Shown here one piece after another: positions 1 through 8,610 of a stretch of DNA of 64,000 nucleotides. The translations under genes were made by a program, and so were the position numbers. How positions within the stretch are numbered: position 1 is the first letter of the stretch; each line of letters starts with the position of its first letter. Source of the stretch: Nocardia bhagyanarayanae (GTDB lineage Bacteria; Actinomycetota; Actinomycetes; Mycobacteriales; Mycobacteriaceae); assembly GCF_006716565.1 (NCBI RefSeq), contig NZ_VFPG01000001.1:620001-684000 (forward strand), written 5' to 3'. Below the pieces are notes generated by a model. The model did not search any database. It saw only the letters and a program-made list of their open reading frames with translations, and was not told the DNA's origin.

Positions 1-2
1 AG

Positions 3-1178
3 GCCGCGATGATGGCCGTGGCGGGCGGCCAGGGCGGCGGTCTGCTGGTGGCCCGCGACAGTCACAAGTCCATCGTCGCCGGCCTGATCTTCGCGGGCGT
101 GCGGCCGCACTGGATCACCCCGCGCTGGGACGCCGAGCGGCACTTCTCGCATCCGCCCTCGCCCCAGCAGGTGCGCGAGGCATGGGAGCGCAATCCCGAC
201 GCGGCCGGCGCGCTGATCGTCAGCCCGAGCCCGTACGGCACCTGCGCCGATATCGCGGGCATCGCCGCGGTCTGCCACGAGCGCGGCAAGCCGCTGATCG
301 TCGACGAGGCGTGGGGCGCCCACCTGCCGTTCCATCCCGAGCTGCCCACCTGGGCGATGGATGTCGGCGCGGATCTGTGCGTGGTGAGCGTGCACAAGAT
401 GGGCGCCGGCTTCGAGCAGGGCTCGGTGTTCCACCTGCAAGGCGACCTGGTCGACTCGGCGCGGCTCAGTGCCTGCGCCGACCTGCTGATGACCACCAGC
501 CCTAGCGTGCTCGTCTACACCGCGCTGGACGGCTGGCGCAGGCAGATGATGCAGCACGGGCGCGAATTGCTCGACGCCGCGTTGTGCGTCGCCGACCAGG
601 CCCGCAGCGAGCTCGACCGGATACCGGGCATCGAGGTGATGGACGACGAACTGCTCGGCGTGGAGGCCTCGCACGATCTGGATCGGCTCCAGGTGCTGAT
701 GGACGTATCCGCCACGGGCGCAATGGGTTACGACGCCGCCGACTGGCTGCGCGAACACCGCAACATCGATATGGGGCTGGCCGATCACCGCCGGGTCCTC
801 GCGACGCTGTCGATGGCCGACGACAAGGACACCATCACCGCGCTGGTCGAGGGCATGACCGCGTGGCGCGATCAGTTGGAAGACCCGCGGCCGCCGCACA
901 TCCGGCTGCCCTCGCCCGAAGAGTTGCAGCTCGAAACCGTCGAACTGCCGCGCGACGCGTTCTTCGGCGAGGTCGAGGTCGTCCCGATCGAGAAGGCGCC
1001 GGGGCGGATCGCGGCCGAGCAGCTCACGCCGTATCCGCCGGGTATTCCGGCGGTGGTGCCCGGCGAGCGGATCAACGAGGCGGTCGTGGACTATCTGAAG
1101 TCCGGTCACGAAGCGGGCATGAACGTGCCGGACGCGGCCGATTCCAACCTCGACACGGTGCGCGTCGTTCGCGAGTGA
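3..1178 (+). CDS. Orn/Lys/Arg-type PLP-dependent decarboxylase, 5' truncated by window edge
   Basis: Fold type I PLP enzyme of the Orn/Lys/Arg decarboxylase class, which removes CO2 from a basic amino acid. The reading frame is open from base 3, so the N-terminus lies outside the window; family members are usually much longer than the 391 codons seen. Visible features, counted from the first Met at base 9, are the PLP-pyridine-binding Asp99 in IVDEAWGAH and the Schiff-base Lys130 in SVHKMG. A C-terminal domain follows and ends with a hydrophilic tail. The substrate cannot be told from what is visible. It resembles the mycobacterial Rv2531c type (from memory). The next gene is the adenylate cyclase, 144 bp downstream on the same strand. 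Confidence 0.8.
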   Translation, partial: AAMMAVAGGQGGGLLVARDSHKSIVAGLIFAGVRPHWITPRWDAERHFSHPPSPQQVREAWERNPDAAGALIVSPSPYGTCADIAGIAAVCHERGKPLIVDEAWGAHLPFHPELPTWAMDVGADLCVVSVHKMGAGFEQGSVFHLQGDLVDSARLSACADLLMTTSPSVLVYTALDGWRRQMMQHGRELLDAALCVADQARSELDRIPGIEVMDDELLGVEASHDLDRLQVLMDVSATGAMGYDAADWLREHRNIDMGLADHRRVLATLSMADDKDTITALVEGMTAWRDQLEDPRPPHIRLPSPEELQLETVELPRDAFFGEVEVVPIEKAPGRIAAEQLTPYPPGIPAVVPGERINEAVVDYLKSGHEAGMNVPDAADSNLDTVRVVRE

Positions 1179-1322
1179 GGCGCCGCGGCTCCGCCGGGCG
1201 AACCGCCGAATCGGCATGGTGACGCAGGGCCGGCACGACGCCGCCCGCGTGCTCCTGTGACGTCCCCCAATGCTCCGACTACGGACTCCACCCGCGCGCG
1301 GCGTGGCCGTAAGGTGGCGATC

Positions 1323-2321
1323 ATGTCGACGACCGAGATTTCCGAGCTCGTCCAGTCCGTCGTGGAGGCGTACCTGCTCGACGGCGAGCGCAGGTACAAC
1401 CGCGCCGAGGTGGCCGAGCGGTCCGGGGTGTCGCCGTCGATCTCCAAGCGGTTGTGGACGGCGCTCGGCTTTCCCGAAAACCCGGACGACGCCGTCGATT
1501 ACACCGACGCCGACGTCGACGCGGTGCGGCACTTCCGTGGGCTGAAGGTGGTCGCCGCCTCCGATGTGCGCCAGCAGGCCGCGGCGGCGCGCACCCTCGG
1601 CCAGTCCATGGCCCGGCTCGCGGAATGGCAGGCCGATCTGGTGCTGGCCGAGATCGCGGCCAAGGTCGCCGACGCCTCCCGCGACGGCGCGACCGACCCG
1701 GCCGAGATCGCCAGGATCGCCACCGAGGAGACGGTCTCGGTGCTCGAGGAGTTGCAGACCTACGCCTGGCGCAGGCACCTGGTCGCCGCGCTGGCCCGTT
1801 CCTTCGACAACGAGAGCCCCGCGGAAGATTCCACGCGGGAGCTGGCGGTCGGCTTCGCCGACATGGTCGGCTACACCAGGCTGACCAGGCACCTGCATCC
1901 CGACGAGCTGTCCACGCTGCTGGAGGCGTTCGAGTCGACGACGACCGAGGCAATCAGCGAGAACGGCGGCTGGGTGATCAAGCACGTCGGCGACGAAGTG
2001 ATGTTCGCGGCGGAGACGGCGCAGGCGGGCGCGCGCATCGCGCTGGCCATCCAGGAGTCGACCATGATGGTCGGCGGCACCCCGGACCTGCGGGTCGCGC
2101 TGGCCTACGGCCCGGTGCTGCAACGATTCGGCGACCTGTACGGCTCGGTGGTGAACATCGCGTCGCGCCTCACCGGCGTCGCCCGTCCCGGCACCGTCCT
2201 CATCGACGACGGGGCCGCGGCGCAACTGGCCGACGACCCGGAGTTCACCGTGCGCCACCTGCGCAGCGTCCGAGTCCGCGGCTTCAACCGACTCCGCCCA
2301 CACGCACTACGCCGCCCCTGA
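1323..2321 (+). CDS. Class III adenylate cyclase with N-terminal regulatory domain
   Basis: Predicted cytoplasmic adenylyl cyclase making cAMP from ATP, 332 aa. Residues 1-165 form a helical regulatory region (YLLDGERRYNRAEVAERSGV early on) like that of the pH-sensing mycobacterial Rv1264 family. The cyclase homology domain runs from about 173 to 315. All catalytic positions are present: metal-binding Asp180 (FADMVG) and Asp224 (KHVGDE), adenine-selecting Lys220 and Asp271, and transition-state Asn278 and Arg282 (VNIASR). It should therefore be active as a homodimer. The ATG at 1323 was chosen over an in-frame GTG at 1257 because AAGGTGG lies just upstream and the family starts close to the YLLDGE segment. 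Its stop codon abuts the long repeat that follows. Confidence 0.88.
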   Translation: MSTTEISELVQSVVEAYLLDGERRYNRAEVAERSGVSPSISKRLWTALGFPENPDDAVDYTDADVDAVRHFRGLKVVAASDVRQQAAAARTLGQSMARLAEWQADLVLAEIAAKVADASRDGATDPAEIARIATEETVSVLEELQTYAWRRHLVAALARSFDNESPAEDSTRELAVGFADMVGYTRLTRHLHPDELSTLLEAFESTTTEAISENGGWVIKHVGDEVMFAAETAQAGARIALAIQESTMMVGGTPDLRVALAYGPVLQRFGDLYGSVVNIASRLTGVARPGTVLIDDGAAAQLADDPEFTVRHLRSVRVRGFNRLRPHALRRP

Positions 2322-2960
2322 GCCGCACCCGGCCCAGAACCGCACCACGGGCCCAGCCCAGCGCCGCCCCTGAGCACTGCCCTCGCCGCCGAACACCGCG
2401 CCACGGCCAGCATCGAGCCACGGCTCAGCGCCGCCCTGAGCATTACTCCGCTGCCGAATACCGCGCCCACGCCCCAGCACCGCGTCGCTGTTCAGCACTG
2501 CGCCGACGCCAAGCACTACGCGGCTCCCTGGCATTTCCCCACCGCCGCGCACGGCGGCGCGTGAGCATTGCCGCAGCCGAACACCGCGCCACACTTCGAC
2601 GCCGCGCCACGCCGACGCTCGCCACCGCACCGCCGCTGAGCGCCGCACCGACGCTGAGCACCGCGCCGCAACCGGGCGCTGCCTCGCCGCCGAGCACCGC
2701 ATCGCGGCCCAGCGCCGCGCTCAGCATCACGCCCCGGCACAGCACCGCGTCGCCGCCGAGCACTACGCCACGGCAGAGCACCGCGATGGCCTGAGCACAA
2801 CGCCGGCGCTCAGCACTACGCCCGGGAACTCCGAGCACCGCATCGCAGCCCAGCACGCAACACGGTTGAGCACTCCCCCGGACCCAGGACTGGGCCACGG
2901 GTGAATACCGCACTGCGGTCGAGCACTCAGCTGTGCCGTAGCGCCGTCGCGGCTCGGTTC
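2322..2960. repeat. GC-rich degenerate repeat array, no gene
   Basis: This roughly 640-bp stretch begins at the cyclase stop codon and contains dozens of irregularly spaced variants of a short word, best written AGCACCGCGCC, with AGCACTACG, AGCGCCGC and AACACCGCG as common variants. Spacing varies from about 12 to 30 bp, so it is not a clean tandem array. Long frames cross it on both strands only because it is stop-poor; their translations are Ser/Thr/Pro/Ala or Arg-rich runs with no domain. No convincing promoter or terminator was found in it. Confidence 0.75.
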
Positions 2961-3047
2961 GCCGTATGTTCCGTACGCGGTTCCCAGGCCCTCGGTGCGG
3001 CGTATGCCCGAAAGGTGGGAGGGGCGCGGCGACGTAAGGTCGTGCGG

Positions 3048-3815
3048 GTGGAGACCGAATGGTTGCGGCTGCGGGAGCGCTGCGTGATCGCCGAGGACGA
3101 GGCGATCCTCGCGCTGAACAAGCCCGCGGGGATCTCGGTCACCGGGGAGCGGCACGACACCGACATCGTGGAGCTGGCCGCGGCGGCGGGCGAGACGCTG
3201 TACCCGGTGCACCGGATCGACAAGGTGACCTCCGGGTTGGTGCTGCTGGCCAAGGATTTGGGCGCGCACGGCCAGCTGACCAGGCAGTTCAACAAGCAGA
3301 CGGCGGAGAAGGCGTACCTGGCTGTCGTCGATTCGACCGGGCTGCCGGAGCACGGTGTCATCGAGCTGCCGTTGAGCGTCGGCCGGAAGAACCGCGTGCG
3401 GATCGCCGCGCCCCGCGAAAGCATCAAGACCGAGGACGACCGCTGGTTCGTCGACGACGCCGATCTGCTCGCCACCAAGAACTATCCGTCGCTGACCCGC
3501 TTCGCGACCGTGCTGCGCACCGAGCGGCGCACCGTGCTCGCGTTGCGCCCGGTGACCGGCCGCCGCCATCAGATCCGCGTGCACCTGGCCTGGATCGGCC
3601 ACCCGATCCTCGGTGATCCGCTCTTCGACAAGTCCGGCGCCTATCCGCGCGCCCACCTGCATTCGTGGAGACTCGGCCTGGCCGCTTCCTGGCGCACCCC
3701 GCCCGAGTTGCATTTGGACGCTTCCCCCGGCGAGGACTTCTGGGCTCCGGTATCCCCGGCCGACCCCGGCGAACTCCTCGACCGCGCAACGGAACTGCTC
3801 CGCGTGAATTCCTGA
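3048..3815 (+). CDS. RluA-family RNA pseudouridine synthase
   Basis: 255-aa enzyme predicted to isomerise uridine to pseudouridine in rRNA or tRNA. The catalytic motif is HRIDKVTSG with nucleophile Asp58, preceded by the NKPAG motif at about 24-28. RPVTGRRHQIRVHLAWIGHP is the usual late RluA motif. There is no S4 domain. The target site cannot be assigned. A GTG at 3048 is taken as the start, just before the conserved region; the in-frame GTG at 3042 (preceded by TAAGGT) is equally possible. A longer frame extends upstream to 2901 but its translation is low-complexity repeat. It converges with the next gene, 11 bp away. Confidence 0.85.
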   Translation: METEWLRLRERCVIAEDEAILALNKPAGISVTGERHDTDIVELAAAAGETLYPVHRIDKVTSGLVLLAKDLGAHGQLTRQFNKQTAEKAYLAVVDSTGLPEHGVIELPLSVGRKNRVRIAAPRESIKTEDDRWFVDDADLLATKNYPSLTRFATVLRTERRTVLALRPVTGRRHQIRVHLAWIGHPILGDPLFDKSGAYPRAHLHSWRLGLAASWRTPPELHLDASPGEDFWAPVSPADPGELLDRATELLRVNS

Positions 3816-3826
3816 CCACAACGGAT

Positions 3827-4471
3827 TCACGCGCGCGATGCGGTCGGCTCCCACTCGGGCGAGCGGCCGAGCTGCCGCAACACCCGATCCATGATCGAAC
3901 CCGAATCGCCCCCGGCGACCACCGGCGCGAACGCCGCGCCCGGCTGCGATCGGAAGGGCCCGTCGGGAACCGCCTCCGCGATCTCGAGCGCGATCAGCGC
4001 CAACTCCTGGCCCGGGTCGATCTTCTCGCCGATCGAGCGCGCCACGTCCCACGCGTGCACGACGCTGTCGACCAGGTGGAACCGGATGGCGGTCGCGGCG
4101 GGAAACCGATGCTCGCTGGACAGTTCCGGCAGCAACACGCTGCGCTCGAAGACGTCGGGCTCGGCGAAGGCGGCGGCGACCTCGGCCGCGGCGGCCAGGT
4201 AGTCGGCGACCGGATCCGCCGCGATTCGCACCTCCCACGCGCCGGGATCCTCGGCACCCCGCGCCGCTCCCGCGAAGCCGCGGTCCTGGGTGGCCATATG
4301 CGCCAGCAGAGCGCGCAAATCCCATCCCGCGCAAGGCGTTTCGGACCCCAGCTGGTCGGCGTCCACGCGCGAGACAACTTCCGCGCACAGCCGGACGGCC
4401 TCGGCGTGCAGCCGGCGGAGCCGCTCGTTCGATTCGGTCGTGCCGGCATTTCCTTCGAATGTCGTACTCAT
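3827..4471 (-). CDS. TIGR03086-type DinB/maleylpyruvate-isomerase-like metal protein
   Basis: 214-aa protein of the mycothiol-dependent maleylpyruvate isomerase N-terminal / TIGR03086 family: a four-helix bundle that binds a divalent metal and is thought to use or modify mycothiol. Family landmarks are SETPCAGWDLRALLAHM with metal-ligand His58, and FHLVDSVVHAWDVARSIG with His139. The substrate is unknown. It is divergent from the MarR gene at 4524, sharing a 52-bp intergenic region that carries an inverted repeat, so MarR control is likely (inference). Confidence 0.82.
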   Translation of the reverse strand: MSTTFEGNAGTTESNERLRRLHAEAVRLCAEVVSRVDADQLGSETPCAGWDLRALLAHMATQDRGFAGAARGAEDPGAWEVRIAADPVADYLAAAAEVAAAFAEPDVFERSVLLPELSSEHRFPAATAIRFHLVDSVVHAWDVARSIGEKIDPGQELALIALEIAEAVPDGPFRSQPGAAFAPVVAGGDSGSIMDRVLRQLGRSPEWEPTASRA

Positions 4472-4484
4472 GCGCTTATAGTAA

Positions 4485-4503
4485 GCAGACGCATATCATC
4501 TGC
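4485..4503. promoter_or_regulatory. Candidate MarR operator in divergent promoter region
   Basis: Imperfect inverted repeat GCAGAnG-N5-CnTCTGC in the 52-bp gap between the TIGR03086 gene and the MarR gene. A TATAGT box at 4477-4482 sits beside it. Size and position fit a MarR dimer site able to repress both genes. It is a prediction from symmetry only. Confidence 0.5.
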
Positions 4504-4523
4504 CAAGCAGTATTTTTCTAGGC

Positions 4524-4964
4524 ATGCCAGACCCCGACCGACCGGATCTCGCGGCGATGGTCGTGCCGCTCGGCCGCGCCCTCGTCGCCGCGGAACTGCC
4601 CGTCCTGGAACGCAACGGCCTCACCATGTGGGCCTACGGAGTGCTGCTCGGCCTGGAACGGGAGCCGGTGTACACCCAGGCCGCGCTGGCCAAGGCCATC
4701 GGCGCGGACAAGACCCGGATCATCGGCGTCCTCGACGACCTGCAACGCCGCGGCCTCATCGAACGCGCCCCCGACCCCGCCGACCGGCGCGTCAACCTCG
4801 TCTCGCTCACCGGGGAAGGCGAGGCGGTCCGCGCCCGCGCCCAGCGCGAGATCCGCGAACAAGAGGACGAACTGCTGGCGGCACTCCCCCAGGCGGATCG
4901 CAAAGCGTTTCTCCGTGCGCTGCACACCCTGTGGTCGAACGCCACCGCCGCGCGGGACTCGTAG
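4524..4964 (+). CDS. MarR-family transcriptional regulator
   Basis: 146-aa winged-helix regulator. The central region (YTQAALAKAIGADKTRIIGVLDDLQRRGLIERAPDPADRRV) is the classic MarR recognition helix plus wing, with the DPADRR wing motif at about 84-90. Flanking helices form the dimer interface. The ATG at 4524 has no good ribosome-binding site; the upstream AT-rich stretch suggests a short-leader or leaderless transcript. It lies divergent to the TIGR03086 gene, which is its most likely target besides itself. The ligand is unknown. Confidence 0.88.
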   Translation: MPDPDRPDLAAMVVPLGRALVAAELPVLERNGLTMWAYGVLLGLEREPVYTQAALAKAIGADKTRIIGVLDDLQRRGLIERAPDPADRRVNLVSLTGEGEAVRARAQREIREQEDELLAALPQADRKAFLRALHTLWSNATAARDS

Positions 4965-5157
4965 ACCGCCGGGGACGCGCACGGCACAAGAGCGCCGACT
5001 GTGACCGCCACCACTACCGAACGGGGTCCTGCGGCGCGGTGGCGAGCCTCATGAAGACGGACAATGCGCAGGTCATCTAGCCTGGGACAGTGCCGAGCAC
5101 ACAATATGGGCACCCCTCTGACGCAACGGAGCGATCCCTCAGAGAAAGCGAACGCCG

Positions 5158-5937
5158 ATGATCCTGGTGGCTCAGGTCAGCGATACACACTTCGATCTCG
5201 GCGCCCGCAACGCCGAACGCGTCGAGCGGGTCATGGCCTTCCTGGCCGACCTACGCCGCAAACCCGACGCCATCCTGGTGACCGGCGACATCACCGACTC
5301 CGGCAAGGCCGAGCAGTACGCCGAGGCGCGCGTCGCGCTGGCCGCCGACATCCCCGTCTATCCGATGCCGGGCAACCACGACGACCGCGCCAACTTCCGC
5401 ACCGCGCTGCTCGGTGAACCGGCCGCGACCACCCCGATCAACAACGCCCACCGGATCGGTGAATTGACTGTCGCCCTGCTGGATTCGAGCGTGCCCGGCG
5501 AGGCGGGCGGCGCGCTGAGCGAGGAGACCTACGACTGGCTGGGCGGCGTGCTCGCCGACGCGCCCGCCGACGGACCGATCCTGCTCGCCATGCACCATCC
5601 GCCGGTGCACCTGCACAGCCCGATCATCGACGGCATCACCCTCGCCGACCCCGAGCGCCTCGCCGCGCTGGTGGCCGGGGACGAGCGCATCCTCGGCGTG
5701 CTCACCGGGCACGCCCACTCCGCGGCGACGACGACGTTCGGCGGCCGCCCGCTGCTGGTCGCGCCGAGCACGGCCTCGGTGCTCGGCGGCGAATGGGAGC
5801 TCGAATTGCCGCACCACGTCATGGATTACGCGCCGGACCCGGCGGTCGCGCTGCACGTCATCGACGAGAACCACAATCTGACTACGCATTTCCGGCCGGT
5901 CCCGATGGGCGGCTATCTCGGCGTTCAGCCGGACTGA
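5158..5937 (+). CDS. Calcineurin-like metallophosphodiesterase (CpdA / Rv0805 type)
   Basis: 259-aa binuclear metallophosphoesterase. All motifs are present in order: Asp9-x-His11 (SDTHF), Asp44 (GDITD), Asn73-His74 (GNHD), His146 (MHHPP) and Gly-His185-Ala-His187 (GHAH). The pattern and length match class III cyclic-nucleotide phosphodiesterases such as CpdA and Rv0805, which hydrolyse 3',5'-cAMP among other phosphodiesters. An adenylate cyclase lies 3 kb upstream, so a role in cAMP turnover is plausible but not shown. AGAGAAAG lies upstream of the ATG. It converges with the AraC gene. Confidence 0.85.
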   Translation: MILVAQVSDTHFDLGARNAERVERVMAFLADLRRKPDAILVTGDITDSGKAEQYAEARVALAADIPVYPMPGNHDDRANFRTALLGEPAATTPINNAHRIGELTVALLDSSVPGEAGGALSEETYDWLGGVLADAPADGPILLAMHHPPVHLHSPIIDGITLADPERLAALVAGDERILGVLTGHAHSAATTTFGGRPLLVAPSTASVLGGEWELELPHHVMDYAPDPAVALHVIDENHNLTTHFRPVPMGGYLGVQPD

Positions 5938-5957
5938 CTCGGCGTCGGCCGGATCGC

Positions 5958-7022
5958 TCAGCGCAGCGAAATCCGCTCGCGCCGGTACGCGGCGGGCGTC
6001 ACGCCGGTCCAGCGCTTGAAGGCGTAGATGAAGGTCGAGGACTCGGCATAGCCGAGCCGGATCGCCACATCGCTCACCGAAAGCGGTGTGGCGGTGAGCA
6101 TTTCCTCCGCGAGCGCGCGGCGCACCTCGTCCAGCAGGGCGCGGTAGCTGGTGCCGACGGCGTCGAGGTGCCTGCGCAGAGTCCTGGTGCTCATGTTCAA
6201 TTCGCGCGCCACCAGATCGATGCCGGGTGGGGCGGCGAAACCGTCGGCGCCGCCGGGCACCAGCAGTTCGCGCACCTCCGCCGCGATGCCGGTGCGGGCC
6301 CGGCGGCGGTCGACCAGCTGACGGCACTGCGCGAGACACATGGCCCAGGTGTGCTCGTTGGCCTGCGGCAGCGGCTGTTCCAGCATCTCCGGGTCGATGG
6401 TGAACACATTGTGCGGGCGGCCGAAGCCGGGGCGGACGCCGAGCACCTCGGTCATCCGGTCGGCGTATTCGGGTTCGGCGAAACGGAATTCGGCCCGCAG
6501 CAGCGGCACCGGACGTCCGAGCAGATCGCTCATCACCTGGTACATGGCCGTGACATCGCGCTCGACGAGGAACTGGCGCACGTCGGCGGGCACCGACTCG
6601 TCGTGCACCCGCGCGACGAACTCCCCGGCCTCCCAGTGCGCGACCGGCAGGCAGAAGGTGAAGCTCAGATCGAGGAAGCGCAGCGCGAAGGAGATCGCCT
6701 CGCCGAGGGTCGGGCTGCTCACGCAGGCGAAGCCGAAGATGCCGAAGGTGGTGATCCGGTACCGCCTGCCCAGCTCGACGCCCAGCGCGGGCGCGTCGGC
6801 CTCGCGGACCAGATTGCGAATCACCGCGAGCTCGGTGTGCGCGTCGATCTGAGCGTCGGGATCGCGTAGCAGGGGCTCGGTCAGTCCGGTACCGGCCAGC
6901 ATCCGTGCCGCGGGCACACCGTGCTCGCCCGCGTACCCCACCATCAGGGCCACGCTGGCGATGCCGCGCGGGAAGTTCCAGTCGCGGATTCCGGTAGCCA
7001 GCACCCGCTCCACAGCCCACAT
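5958..7022 (-). CDS. AraC-family regulator with arabinose-binding-like N-domain
   Basis: 354-aa regulator. The N-terminal about 200 residues match the AraC-type arabinose-binding-like domain found in OruR/ArgR-type activators. The C-terminus (about 255-350) is an AraC DNA-binding domain: LVARELNMSTRTLRRHL is the first helix-turn-helix and SDVAIRLGYAESSTFIYAFKRWTGVTPAAYR the second. It is divergent from the Baeyer-Villiger-type monooxygenase, 76 bp from its start, so it probably controls that gene (inference). Confidence 0.87.
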   Translation of the reverse strand: MWAVERVLATGIRDWNFPRGIASVALMVGYAGEHGVPAARMLAGTGLTEPLLRDPDAQIDAHTELAVIRNLVREADAPALGVELGRRYRITTFGIFGFACVSSPTLGEAISFALRFLDLSFTFCLPVAHWEAGEFVARVHDESVPADVRQFLVERDVTAMYQVMSDLLGRPVPLLRAEFRFAEPEYADRMTEVLGVRPGFGRPHNVFTIDPEMLEQPLPQANEHTWAMCLAQCRQLVDRRRARTGIAAEVRELLVPGGADGFAAPPGIDLVARELNMSTRTLRRHLDAVGTSYRALLDEVRRALAEEMLTATPLSVSDVAIRLGYAESSTFIYAFKRWTGVTPAAYRRERISLR

Positions 7023-7098
7023 TATGGCCGAAAGTCTCGATGCACCCCGCGGCGCCGGTTCTAGAGTGGAGTCAGTCGGATGCTGTGAGGAGGGTCAC

Positions 7099-8565
7099 AT
7101 GACAACTGGTGACCGGCCATCGGTTCTCATCATCGGCGCGGGTTTCGGCGGCATCGGCATGGCGATCGAGCTGCGGCGCAACGGAATCCGCGACATCACG
7201 ATCCTGGAGCGGGCCGCCGATCTCGGCGGGGTGTGGCGAGAGAACACCTACCCCGGCGCCGCCTGCGACGTGCCCTCGCCGCTCTACTCCTTCTCCTTCG
7301 AACCGAAGCCGGACTGGCCGCAGCGCTACTCCGGCCGCGACGCCATCCACGACTATTTGCGCGGCGTCGCGCGCAGGCACGACCTGCTCGACGACATCGT
7401 CTTCGGCGCCGAGGTGACCGACGCCGAATTCGACGAGCGAACCGGCCGGTGGACGGTCCGCACCGCCGACGGCACCGCGCGAACCGCCGACGTGCTGATC
7501 TCCGCGGTCGGCCAGCTCTCCCGGCCCGCGCTGCCGGACATTCCCGGCATCGACACCTTCGCGGGCGCCTCCTTCCACTCCGCCGAGTGGGACCACGACG
7601 TGGAACTGGAAGGCAAGCGGGTCCTCTGCGTCGGCACCGGCGCGAGCGCCATCCAGTACATCCCCGAGATCCAGCCGAAGGTCGAGCACCTGACGCTGTT
7701 CCAGCGCACCGCGGCCTGGGTCATCCCCAAGTTCGACACCGACTACAGCCCGCTCCAGCACAAGCTGTTCGCCAAGCTGCCCGGCGCGCTGCTGGTGGAG
7801 CGGTTCGGGTGGTGGTCGACCGGGGAATTCGTATCGCTCGGGCTGGTCGAGTTCCCCGCGATCGCGCGCGGCGTCGCCAAGATCGCCGAAAAACACCTGC
7901 GCAAGCAGGTCCCCGATCCGGAGCTACGGGCCAAACTGACCCCCGACTACCCCATCGGCTGCAAGCGCGGGCTGTTCTCCAACGACTACTACCCCGCGCT
8001 CACCCAGCCCAATGTCACGGTCGAGACCACCGCGATCAGCGAGATCGTGCCCGAGGGCGTGCGCACCGCCGACGGACGACTGCACGAGACCGACGTGATC
8101 ATCTACGGCACCGGCTTCAAGGGCACCGAATTCCTCTGGCCGATGCAGATCTACGGCCGCGGCGGTCGCAAACTCGCCGACGCGTGGGCCGACGGCGCGC
8201 ACGCCTACCTCGGCATCGCCGTGCCCGATTTCCCGAACCTCTTCCTGGTCTACGGTCCGAACACCAACCTCGCCGCCGGCTCGATCATCTACATGATCGA
8301 ATCCCAGGCCCGCTACATCCGCCAGGCCGTGCGGCTGCTCGCCGACAATCCCGGCCACTGCCTCGAGGTGCGCGGCGAGCTGGAGCGCGAATTCAACGAC
8401 GCGCTCCAGCGACGGCTGGCCCGCACGCCGTGGAACTTCTGCACCAGTTGGTACCGCACCGCCTCGGGACGCATCACCAACAACTGGCCGGGAACGGTGT
8501 CCAGTTACCGCCGCCGCACCCGCAGACTGAACCGCGACGACTACACCCTCACCAGGGCCGCCTGA
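7099..8565 (+). CDS. Flavin-containing / Baeyer-Villiger-type monooxygenase
   Basis: 488-aa FAD- and NADPH-dependent monooxygenase. The FAD Rossmann motif GAGFGG lies at 13-18. The Baeyer-Villiger fingerprint FAGASFHSAEWD lies at 154-165 and the NADP motif GTGASA at 179-184. Such enzymes insert oxygen next to a ketone or oxidise a heteroatom; the substrate is unknown. The ATG at 7099 is preceded by a strong GAGGAGGG ribosome-binding site, so the in-frame codons upstream (back to 6961) are rejected. The divergent AraC gene is the likely regulator. Confidence 0.87.
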   Translation: MTTGDRPSVLIIGAGFGGIGMAIELRRNGIRDITILERAADLGGVWRENTYPGAACDVPSPLYSFSFEPKPDWPQRYSGRDAIHDYLRGVARRHDLLDDIVFGAEVTDAEFDERTGRWTVRTADGTARTADVLISAVGQLSRPALPDIPGIDTFAGASFHSAEWDHDVELEGKRVLCVGTGASAIQYIPEIQPKVEHLTLFQRTAAWVIPKFDTDYSPLQHKLFAKLPGALLVERFGWWSTGEFVSLGLVEFPAIARGVAKIAEKHLRKQVPDPELRAKLTPDYPIGCKRGLFSNDYYPALTQPNVTVETTAISEIVPEGVRTADGRLHETDVIIYGTGFKGTEFLWPMQIYGRGGRKLADAWADGAHAYLGIAVPDFPNLFLVYGPNTNLAAGSIIYMIESQARYIRQAVRLLADNPGHCLEVRGELEREFNDALQRRLARTPWNFCTSWYRTASGRITNNWPGTVSSYRRRTRRLNRDDYTLTRAA

Positions 8566-8610
8566 TCCGGCGAACCCGCCCTCCGCCGCCGCCCCTGGCA
8601 GACTTGTCAC

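Noticed and set aside
1454..2794. 446-codon forward frame overlapping the cyclase and the repeat
   Set aside because: It is out of frame with the catalytic cyclase motifs; its translation is Arg/Gly-rich then Ser/Thr/Pro repeats without any domain.
2763..4388. 541-codon reverse frame over the pseudouridine synthase
   Set aside because: It runs antisense to a gene with intact catalytic motifs and is Gly/Arg-rich shadow sequence.
5251..7020. 589-codon reverse frame over the phosphodiesterase and AraC gene
   Set aside because: It lies out of frame with the AraC DNA-binding motifs and antisense to the phosphodiesterase.
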